NCBI GenBank assembly: GCA_964247055.1
Contig: OZ176050.1
Span: 9,982,001-10,046,000 of the forward strand
DNA length: 64,000 bases
Reading direction: 5' to 3'
Source: Paragordius varius
Taxonomy: Eukaryota > Nematomorpha
Numbering within the stretch: position 1 is the stretch's first letter; each line of letters begins with the position of its first letter. Shown here piece after piece: positions 1 through 11,500 of this stretch. The translations under genes were made by a program, and so were the position numbers. The notes below the pieces were generated by a model. The model worked only from the letters and a program-made list of their open reading frames with translations, ran no database searches and was not told where the DNA came from.

Positions 1-1009
1 AATAACTCCCTGGAAACCAGATAATTTTGTAAAAACACGTGTTTAATTTTAATATATATATATTTTAATGTTTAATACGCTATTATCATATTTATTCGAC
101 TTGTGTAATAAACAAATATATGATATCTAAATAAATTAAAATTATTATGCCACAGTATAAATTTTTACTTCATACTTATAAATTAACAATATTTATTTTC
201 ATATAACCTTTACACCAAATTTTAATTCCTTAGGGGTTTTAATCAGATTGCGATTAATTATAACAGTTGCCCAAAGAACAATGATTAAAAGAACCTTTGG
301 TATAACATCAAATTCAAAACGGTTTATGATATACTTTAAAATTGTCTTATTAAAGAAGTGACCGATATTTAAAACAAAGCAACGATCGCCTAACTTATAA
401 TTTTAGAGTTGTCAATTGTCAATAATTTTGTTAATTCCAATAAGAATATCATTAAAAATTTGGACATTTACATATATTTCAGTAAGGCCTCCCAAAGCTA
501 ATCCATTACTTTTTAGTATCAAATCCGATATTCCTCATAGGCATGCTACACAAAAACGTTTTATTATTTGTCCAAACCGCTTTAAGACGTTAAATTTGGT
601 AGAGAGCCCTTAACTCATTAAAATTCCAAACAAAAAAAATACTTTTATATAGACCGCATCTCGCGTCTCTAAAAACCGGGTAAAATGCTATAAAATTTGG
701 GACCGGATTCCATAGCAAAATAACATTGCCTTAAGTTAACTTATCATCAAAAATAAAGGATTTAAATTTATTGTAAATAATTTACACATAACATCATATA
801 AATATTATGTTATAATAATATTACTAAATTAAATAATTATGGTTGGTTTTTGTACTCAAATATTATTATGCTTTGCTTAATATTTATTGCACTTTCCTTC
901 TAATATAATTTGGTATGTATTCAATAGGTCGTATAAACCGGAATATATCTTGAGAATGCAAAACATGTTTTTTTGTAATTTTAAAGAAGTTTCGTCTTGC
1001 CGCGTAAAA
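1..1009. other. 3' flank of tomosyn, no gene seen
   Basis: AT-rich sequence downstream of the tomosyn stop codon (the gene reads leftward). It holds the likely 3' UTR and a polyadenylation signal at 883-888. The short open frames here are biased, low-complexity and lack homology that I recognise. I see no gene in the rest. Confidence 0.6.
883..888 (-). terminator. Polyadenylation signal of tomosyn
   Basis: AATAAA on the minus strand, about 120 nt beyond the tomosyn stop codon at 1010-1012. It is the first canonical hexamer after the stop. AT-rich sequence makes chance hits common, so the assignment rests on position. Confidence 0.45.
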
Positions 1010-4000
1010 TTAAAATTGGTACCATTTTTTATCTTTGTATTTAAGCATAATATCGTGGGCCGTTTTAGAATAATTTTCTGATTGAGCTAACATTTGGGCT
1101 GTTCGTTCATCCAAATGACCAAGTTTTTCTCCTCTTTCACCCAAAGCCTATTATTGAAGTATGGTACCATACAATTCAATAAATTGATTAAATATTATCA
1201 AAATTATAATATATTTTTAGGAATTTTATAATAAAAAACAGGTAAAATCACATTAATTTCAAAACTAATATAGAATTATATAATAAATCCGCAACATACT
1301 GACTATATAAAAATAAGGACCGTGTGCATAAAGTAATATCGGATGTCTTTATGAAATGGTTCACTTGTAAATTTTAAAAAAAATATAAAGCAATTTAAAT
1401 GATTAAATTGGTATAAAATACCCAATTTTTCACATTATTAAATTTACATAATTCAATTCTTTGTAAAAGACCAATTTTAGCCCATCTACTTTACTATTAG
1501 GCACACATTTTTATAAATTAAAAATTATTTTACCAATCTAGCTTTTTGAACTGGTCCAGATGCGGTTGCTTGCGCCTTCAAATTTGCATCTTTCAACAAA
1601 ACGGCTGCTGATCTTTGGGCTTTTCCTGCCCCAGCCTCCCCAACTATCAAATAAATGAATAAAGTAAAAAATAAAGTATAGATAATAAACTTTTTATGTT
1701 TTATCTAATTTAAAACCCTATTTTCGTTCAAAACTAATTAAAAACAGGATTAACATAAAATATGGATATAAATACTTACATAATTCCTCTCTATCAATCG
1801 ATGTATTACGTGATGAAAATAGAGTGGCAAAAAAGCTGGTTTTTGGTGGTTCTGGGGTCTCCATAAATTTGTAAATTTTACATTGCATATCAGGTAGGTG
1901 TTTGCTATGTAGGAGAAATATTGACTTACATTTAAAATATACAGTCATGTATCCTTTATTTTATCAAAAATTTAATTTTTTTTCTTTAAATGGGTATAAA
2001 TATTTGGTAAAGAATGGAGAAAACAAGAGCTCTATGGTATTAACAATATCATATTCATCAAAAAATATAAAAATTACCATAGGGCTCTAGTTTTTTCCAT
2101 TCTTCACCAAATATTTATACCCATTTAACGGGAAAATAAATTTTTGATAATATAAAGGATACATGACTGTATAATTTTTGACTATTGATTACAATATAAC
2201 GGCATTACAAATATACAAGCTTATGTTATGATATATTAATTTTATCGTATAATAAATGGTACATACCACATATCCGCGGAAAAAGTAAATTTTTGTATTT
2301 CACTCGGTGAACACAAATATATTCCGTTTCCGTTATTACCGAAACGAAAGAGATTGTTTGTGCTAATAGTATAAAAATAATACATTTAAAACAGTTTTTT
2401 TTAATTATTTTTTAACGACATAAAAATGAAAAAATAAACAATTATAATATACTTTGTCATCTCATGCGGATGTGAACTCATTCTAGATGTATAAAAATAT
2501 TGTTAAATGTTTAAGTATAGTTTAAAAAATGCAAACATTTCTGACGGTATACAAGTAAACTTGATATATTTTATCAAGAGTAGGTACCTTAATTTTAAGC
2601 ACAAAATCCATATCAAAACTAATCAAATGAAAAAATTGTCGGTTCACTATATAGTTATAACTTTTTAATTTCATAAAAATCATTTATATCTTGTAGAAAT
2701 TATAAACTTTTATTGAAATTTTGTTGTTGATTAATTGACTTTTTAATTATTAAATGATTTTATATAATAAGGAAATCAATTTATTCAGTTCTTAAAATAG
2801 TGGAAGTTTAAAAAAATTTATATTAATGAGAAAATGCATGTGTATATTGTGTACCGTATTATATTTGGTGATTCAACAAATGTATCGAAAAGAAGGCGAA
2901 AACTTGGCACACTATATATAAGAATATGTCCATTGGATGCATAGCAAGTAAGGCATTCTTGATCTAACGATTAACATAGTAAAAAATATAGTATTTTGTA
3001 AATAAAAAAAGACTTGTACTATATTTTTTATAGACGGTTGTCAAAAATTTATTTTTGTGTAATAATAGAAATTAATATATTAATAAAAGCTGCAATATTA
3101 ACTAGTTATTTATATTTATTAATTAATCTATTTTAAGATAATAAATTTATTAAAATAATAAATATAAAACATGATGTTTAAAACAAAAATAAAGTAAAGT
3201 TTATAATATACTATTGAAATCAATGATTTGAGCTACAAGGACTTTCCGGTGTTCATTGGCAATCTTGACTTTATAAATGGCAGACATGTATGTAGCTGGT
3301 CTCAGGGAAACCGCACATGCCTGGAATTGTGAGACTAGAATAGCGTATTCTTTGAAATGGTTAGAGGTACTTCCTTCTTGTTGTTGCTATATAATAGCGG
3401 ACAAAAAATTAAAAATAACTACCAAATGTTTAACTCTAGTTTATAGTCTTATATACAAATTAAAAAAATTGGTTTTAATGCGATAAAAAATTAAAATAAA
3501 ATCTATGAAAATAATTAATTTTATTTAACATAATTACAGTCATGTATTCTTTTCTTTATCAAAAATTTATTCTCTTTCGTTAAATGGGTAAAAATATTTG
3601 TTAAATGGAAAAAAACAAGAGATGGTATTAATTCATCTACAAAGTATAAGAATTACCATAGAGCTCTTATTTTTTCCATTCCTTACCAAATATTTATACC
3701 CATTTAACGAAAGGAAGTAAATTTTTGATAAAACAAAGGATACATGACTGTATATATTGCCATCCTTACGGTAAATTTCTTATATTTTTTAAAAGAAAAA
3801 TGCGATTTTCCATTAATTTTTTTATAGATTTACAACTTTATCAGCCCCAACATTGGTCGGTTGTGTGTTAGAGGTTAGGGGTGGAGGGATAGGGCTATTA
3901 CCACTTTGTCTACTTTCCAAACTGTGTTGCGAAGCATAAGCTGATAATCCTTTATTTGTAATAAATAATTAAAAATATGAAAAGAGTGGCATGGCATAAA

Positions 4001-5585
4001 CATAATATTAATATACTTAATATAAATCTTGGATTCTTAACTCTTTTAATGAATTTCGAGCTACAATGAAATACATTAGTTGGCATTACATGTTAAACAT
4101 ACAATAACAATTTGTCTTTTTAATATTGGTTTTTATAAATGATACATTCTTCATAATATGAAAATGGGGCGATTGTATTCCCCTGTGATAAAATGAGGAT
4201 AAATTAAATGAAATGAAAAATCAAAAATCATTTTACACAATGTTTTTACAAAGATGCATTACATATCATCCTAAGTCTTTAAATTATAAAACCTATGATA
4301 TTTAGGTTTTTCCACATATAAAAAACACAAATGCAGAATTACAAATTACATAAAACTACAAAGTACCTCCTCCTTTGCCATAAATAGGTGCTGACGTTAT
4401 GGGTTCTACAGTGGAATTTACATTTGACGAATTTATATCTGTGTTGTACGTTCCACGATTCGTTATGTTTGAAAGGTTAGGCTGTGCGGTTTGAGAGCTT
4501 GTCACTTCGCCGCTGCCTGTGGAGAAAGAGATAGGAGGTGGAATGGGGGAAGCATGACTACCCCCACCCATGTTTTCCATTGTTTGGCTTATGGAATCAA
4601 CTAAAAATTATTTGAGTTAAATAATTAGCCAAAAAATTTGTGTCAAACTTTTTCAAATTTAGTTGAAAACATCGTTTTCGGTTTCACCTATCCTAAGCGG
4701 ATCCAATCATCAGAAAATGAATATAAACAATTATCATAAAGTAAATGTTAAGAAAATACAATAGATCTATTTTTTTAAAGAATGGTCCACTTAAAATCTA
4801 GAAAAATATTATATAATAAATATTGTCGCCTATCTCAAATGACAATCGAGTAAGCTGAAAATAGATAATGAATATTTAAACATGATTACCTGGAAAGAAT
4901 AAATACGGTATAAATGTAATATATAAAAGGGATCCATTAATTTTTTTCAGAATTTTAGTTAACGAATCCTAATATTTAAACAAGTTTTATTCCTTATTGT
5001 ATAGTGTATACTTGCACCGTATGCCACTTTTATGCAACATCTTTGTCTCCTTAAAAATTATAATTTTGAGCGGAAAAGTCTATGAGTACGTTGAATAATA
5101 TAAATTTGTAATTACTTGAAGATGTGGTGGAAAGTGAGGCCTGATTCAAATTACTTTGTTTTTTAAATCGGAATGCTAAGCTTTCTAATTATAAATAAAT
5201 TATATATATATATATATAATTATCCAAAAATTACTGTAACAATTTATGCACATTGATTAGTTGAAATTTTGTATTTAATATTAAAAAAGTGTAAATTCTT
5301 TAATAAAAAATAGTAAGTAATTTATACTTCCACTGACAACCGGGGTGTTAGATGATACAACCGTAGTCAAGGGTAAATTTCCAATATAATCTATACACAG
5401 TACTTTTCCTTTGATTCTGAATATGGTTCCTAAAATATAAAACATTATGATAACATATATGTTCATTTAAGATGCATTTATCTATAAATGGTTTAATGAA
5501 ATACCGGTTGGTGTTATTTTAACGTTATGTGTTCGTCTCTTTGGTGGGGGAAACTCTAAAACTATAATGGAGCCAAATGAAGTTC
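1010..5585 (-). CDS. STXBP5: Tomosyn exons 25-34: last WD40 blades and R-SNARE motif
   Basis: Exons: 5505-5585, 5328-5429, 4367-4600, 3834-3940, 3212-3386, 2855-2963, 2267-2362, 1780-1904, 1534-1643, 1010-1147. Exon 25 (GTSFGSIIVLEFPPPKRR) completes the LWxGTTxG blade. Exons 27-28 are a Gly/Ser/Pro-rich disordered insert. Exons 29-31 carry the YAILVSQFQA, CLTCYASNGHILIYSVPSF and IYLCSPSEIQKFTF blades. Exons 33-34 encode the R-SNARE core, ending GHLDERTAQMLAQSENYSK and then KYKDKKWYQF. The zero-layer arginine (in DERTAQ) is present, so SNARE pairing should be intact. As in other tomosyns there is no C-terminal membrane anchor. Confidence 0.93.
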
Positions 5586-8500
5586 CTATGGAAAAAATAA
5601 TAAAGATAAATACAATTATACATGTTTTATAATTAAAGTTGGTGTTTAAGTCGCCTAATCATAACCGGTGTTACCGCTTATATATGCAATCGTTCTTTCA
5701 CGGTCATAAGTAACCAATGAAAACTAAAAATCATGATACATTAACCTAAATAGAAAATAAATTTTGAGAAATCCTACATTTTTTGACATATTGTTAATCA
5801 ATAAATCGTCTTATCGAGAACGCCTTTTTTTGTTGTAGCGATATCAATGTTCATGTCATCTTACAGTTTTTGCAAATTTTATGGGGCCTTTTATCGTTGT
5901 TTGGAAAGTCAACATAATAATGTAGGTTGGTTTAATAAAGTGTGGTATATTGCTTCTATTTATATTGACTTTAACTGTAAAGAGCGCATGGCTCAGGGTT
6001 CTAATGTAATAATAAATATTTGGATCTATTACACAAGTATAATCAATCTCTACATTCTATTTATAACTATTTAGCGTTTGGCGTGTTTGTTTGTTACCCA
6101 AAGCCATATTAATACCGATCATATGGCCTTGGTAAATAATAGGGGTTAGTTACCAGATAGAGTTTGGTTAATATGGTGGATTTTCACGATTAAAATCCCA
6201 AAAACAAAAAAATGTCGTTAACAATTTTTTTAGGCAACTACTTTTTCAAATTTTATATTGCTTACTGCGATACAATTTTTATTTATAGCGCAATCTCAAA
6301 ATTGTAGGCATATGCGGGAAAACACTTAAGACAGAATTTTTTTCACCTGGTTGAAAAAATTGGTGTATTTTAATACTATGCTTGGTATTTGATTTAAATT
6401 TGCTGGATATTGATATGGTAAGTTATTCCTTTGATTCTTTTAATTGTAACTATACCATCAATATTAAAGATAATTGTGTCAACCAACCTTTTATTTGATT
6501 GTTTGGCTTTTTGATTGATGGCCGAATAAAAAATTTAGATAAACAATATAACATTCGAGAAATAGAAATATTGTTTGGAATTCTATGGATTGCTCATCTA
6601 TCCCGGCAACGTTTAAAATAAAATGTTTAAATACAATGATAATGTAAAGTTTGGTTACACAAAAAAGGTCAAATACAACTTTCTCGTTAAATAATTTATG
6701 CACCAATCTATGATGGAATCTTTGAGTCCGAATCATGTTAAATTAATCAGTTTGGCATCGAGACCTTAATTTTGTCTACCTGAGGGATAAGATTCCAGTA
6801 AGTATTAAAGACTAAATTATAAAGCATATCATCTCACAATTTTAAGAATATTTATATTGGGGTATTTTATCCAAAATGTACATATGCTTCGTAATTATGG
6901 CGCATTCCAAGGCTATTCAACCGTTATTGAAACATGGATCAGAAAGATGCATGGGTTTGGCTCATGAAAGAATTTTTGAGAGGAAACAATATGAAGAGAC
7001 GTTTTTATTGGAATAATCTCTTAAAAAATTGTTAAAAAAATTGATTGGTCTATTTAAGATTACAGTTAAATGTAGCTAGAAAACTTTCGCCTCATTATAT
7101 ATAGTATATTAATACAATCAAATTATTTGTGTAAAAATTAAGCTATATAATTCAGCGTGTAATGATGCCGATTTTCTGATAACTTTTAAAACTAAGGCAT
7201 ATAGGTAACATAATTTAAAATCTACCAATCCAGAGATGCGGCAAATTGTTTTCAAGAAATTCATCGGAATCAATAGTGTTTTGTCTTGTTGATGTTTCTT
7301 CATGACCTGTAGTATCGGCTCCGTCCTTCGTGCCTATCAAAAAATATATTAATTTATATGTACAAAAATACTGTAAAATTTTGAAGTCTAAACAAGTTAT
7401 TAGGAAAATTCAAAGACCTGACTTAAAAAAATATACCATTTAATGCTTGTGCAAAAAATGGTTATATAATAATATGTCATTATATGTATGTTTAAGAAAT
7501 ACTACCTTGCATGAAACATATATTGTAAATTAAAACGCCTTTTAATAACATATTAGGAAAACAAATGTTTGGTTCATATGATTGAAGGCATAAATCACCT
7601 TAAGTTTGAAATAATTTAAAAATTTAAGCATCCTTATTATATAATAGAATACCTTTAAGTTCAATTAAATAAATTTCTGGTTCTAAAAACTCTTAAAGGT
7701 ATAATTAAGAGATGATTTCCACATTCAATAATAACTTCAAAATAAATTTGACGTTATAGCGCTAATACTATAAATTATTACATCGTTACCGCTACGTTAC
7801 ATTTATTTTGATTTAATTAAAGTCTTTCAATATATTAATGTGAATAGCTATATATATGTTTCAAAACACATACCATGATAATAATCTGTGGGATTTTGTG
7901 ATACATTACTCCCTGATTGTGTAACATTATTATACGTATTGGTGCCAGAGAAAGCAGAGGGGGGTCCATTAGATATCCCTGCTATTGTTGGTACCTGAGT
8001 TTGTGTCACCACACTTTGCGGGTTAGTAGAATTGTTTCCCATTGTTGTTCGATTATTTGGATCAAGTGAAATATTTATGACTGTAATCCATTCCTTTTTG
8101 CTTCCTCCAGCATCTTCTGTATCAGCCATCGTTCCAGTCTGAGAATGATGAGCTTGTGAAGGCAAAAGATTATTTTGGGCTGTGGAAGTTGTTTCCCCTC
8201 CTCCTCGAATCGGACTCCCAAGGGGTGATTGAAGGTTATTAATGGTGAGAGGTGTATCCCGAACACCCCCAAGTTGACTTGTAATCAATTGTGTTGTCGT
8301 GGTGGTATTTACAGTATTTGCTAAAAGTATAATACATATTGTATTTTTACAGGAAATACATGTAAATTGCACATATAAGTTGCACAAATAATGAAATCAA
8401 GAATAAAGATGGGAATACAAGTCATTGTTTGGAAATATTTCATTCCAATAAAAAATCAATGGAATTATATTTAATTGCAATTTAATTGAAAACTAGAGTT

Positions 8501-11500
8501 ATCACGGACACTTTCAAAGATTTGGTAGCGAGTTTTTAGTTAACATTTGCGTCCGAAAAGTTTGTAAAAATTTGAACAAATATTAAAATCAGTTAGCACC
8601 TTCAAAATGGACATTTATTACACTAATGAAGGTATGTATGGACATACCAGGTGTATTTATTACCAGTTTAACTAAGAAAAAAGGTCATAGTAAAGTAAGC
8701 AGACGATTAATTTGATGCACAGCCCATTTTGTTCTGACATTTAACTACAAACGCACACAAGCTGAGTTTACCAAAAACTACCGTTTTGCTATTATTATTC
8801 AAAAATCATGTCAAAGTTTATATCTGAAAAGAAACATTGGCGGAGCGCATTGCCATAAAAAAATATACTGTTTAAAATCATTATTTGCGGGCAGTGATCT
8901 ATCGATTAACATATCATGTGAAACATTGTTTCGATAAATGTTGAAGTTGTAATTTCGTGAAAGAGTGTGGGCGCTCTGGTGGACACAACTGCGAAGACGC
9001 TAAAGTGCAAGAGTTATCAAATGATGATTCAACTCAAATTTAACTATTGGCAGAAACATTACATGCATCACAAAAAACAATCAATATGTCTATGATTAAA
9101 CAAACTCGGCAAATAAGCCCCAAAAAATGAACCTCTAAAATCGCAAAGAGTGTAAAACCTGCTTCCATGTCACAAAAAGAAATAGCGGATTGGGACGGTC
9201 GATTAATGATATTATTTTGTAAATCCAAGGCGGAAAAATAGTGGTTTTCATTTGCCCAGCCGTTTAATCCAGATAGGGAAAATTGCTTCATCAAGAGAAT
9301 CATGCTGTGTCTTGTGGGACCAGAGAGGTATAGTATATTATAAATTTTTGAAGTCCCATGTGAAATAGTTAATAACATTATAAACCATGCATTAATAAAA
9401 AACAACTACACAGGAATAAGCCAAAAAACATGGCAAAACCATTTTTCCACATGACAACGCTTCGTCTCGCAGTGCAAAACCAATGAAGGACACTATAAAA
9501 TCGCTTCGATGGGGATCCGCATCCGCGGAACTCTGCTAAACTGGCGCCATCTGATCAATAAATTCCACATTAATGGGGCACACCCTCGCAGACCATCACT
9601 TCAATAACTTCGTGACGAATGGTTTGTTGCAAAAGTCAAGTTTTTCTAGCCCGGAATTAATATATTACCTGAGAGAGGAGCGAAATGTGTAGAAGCTGAT
9701 ATACAATATGTTGATTTAATCATCGATTTCCTGTCATTACATATGTTTTTACCCAAAAACAATAAAAAGTTTTGAATACACCTGGTATACCGATATACTT
9801 TTAAGCTAATAGAGTATTTTCATTTATTTAACGTGATTTTGTTTAGTTTTCAAATGAAAATGAACTGTCTGCTTATCTAAGATTACCTGGAAAATCTTCC
9901 GGATCCATATTATTTTCCGTATGTACATGTCCATACAAACCACTCGAATGTTGATGTTGTGCTGATATGGTAGTATTGGATGAATTCGGATCTGAGTGTC
10001 AATAAAAATATATGGCATGCGTAAAAGTTTAGCCCTCTCTCCTCAAAAAAATATTTTACGATTTAAAAATTAATTGAATTAAATAAAAGATTAGCGTGCA
10101 TCAAATCAATATAGAAATTTAGATAATTTGTCTTATAAAAGAAGAAATTGCCAAAGGCGTGCAAAAATTGTTAAAAGAAAAAATATAAAGATTACCCAAA
10201 TAATTGGTTGAGCTGACACATGCTGCCTGTTAGTTTCCCGCAAAAAAATAAATTAAGCATATGCAATAAAAAAAGAAATGGCCCATAAAAATATATCTCT
10301 TAAGACAACTTAATTATAAATAACCCTTAATCCCATGTAATATTGACCCATTTGTATGTATTATTCATGTCCAAATCAAATGCAGAATGCTTTAAACCCT
10401 TCTAATCCGTGCAACCCTGTAACCCATATTACTTGCACATTTGTGCTGGCTTATTCACATTATATTTGGTCAATTGACAACATAGTAGGTATGGAAAAAA
10501 ACAACTGAATGTTTTAATAATTATTTTTTCCCTATCTTACATTACTTTTATGGACAAAATTTATTGTATAACAAACGCTACTGTAGAAAATAATTGGCCA
10601 ACAATAATGTGATTAAGCAAATTATGAGTCAGGCAAGAAGAGTTGTACAATTTTACTTTTATATCCATGATGAAAGTGATGTGTATGCATTTTACAATGC
10701 ATTTTATTATATCCAATGGCATGACTAATGCAAGATGAACAAAATGGGTTAAAAAGCTGATTATTTTTATCATCGATTACTTCAACTATACGCCTGTAAG
10801 GTTTTTGATTAATATTATTATTAGTGTTACTATGCGAATTACTGGCATGATGAAATGATAAATGATCAACCAAAAATTTTGTATTCCCATCCCGTTGCAT
10901 GTTAACAAATTTGAATCGTGACGGAAATATATCATGGTACGGTAATAATTTATTTGGGATGTACATGACATACCGAATTTTTTTCGATTTTTTAGCACTT
11001 GAACCTCTACCTTGTCTAATGATAGAAGGCGCCTTTTTGGCAACAAAATCCTTCTCATTATCATTGTTGTCCTGGGAATCATATGGATTACGTGAAATCT
11101 CAGTGTTGGGCCGTAAAAGATACCCATTCCCTCCAAAATTTAACCAGGGTGAAAGAGTAACTCTCCGTTTGTTAGATACTAAAACATCTCCCTTTTCACC
11201 TAAAGGTCGATCAATACGAACATTGTAAAGGTGTTGACCCAAGGTACTTAATTTTTTCCATACACCCTGTGATGGTTGCATATAATTATTGAATGGGTGA
11301 GAGTATCTTTTATCGTTAAGAGGTGACAAGCTTTCGGAAACAGGACTCAGTGGTATAAAAGATTCTGGAATGATTTTTTTGTTTGAAAACTGTGATTTTA
11401 TATTAGCGGGGAAGAGAGAAAATCTTCTTGGTTTATTTTTCTCATAGCTCCTAGCCGACGACACCTTTTCGCTGTTAATGTCTTTAAAATTACTCTTTTC

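Noticed and set aside
5109-5133. A possible 25-nt tomosyn exon (CAG acceptor, donor CAA|GTAATT) between exons 26 and 27
   Set aside because: Including it shifts the frame into an immediate stop. Exon 26 joins exon 27 directly in phase.
5847-6074. 75-codon plus frame as a gene
   Set aside because: No homology, inside a tomosyn intron. Treated as a possible transposon relic only.
10786-11228. Overlapping 109- and 116-codon frames at the nested ORF
   Set aside because: They are shadows of the 327-codon ORF in other frames, with no homology.
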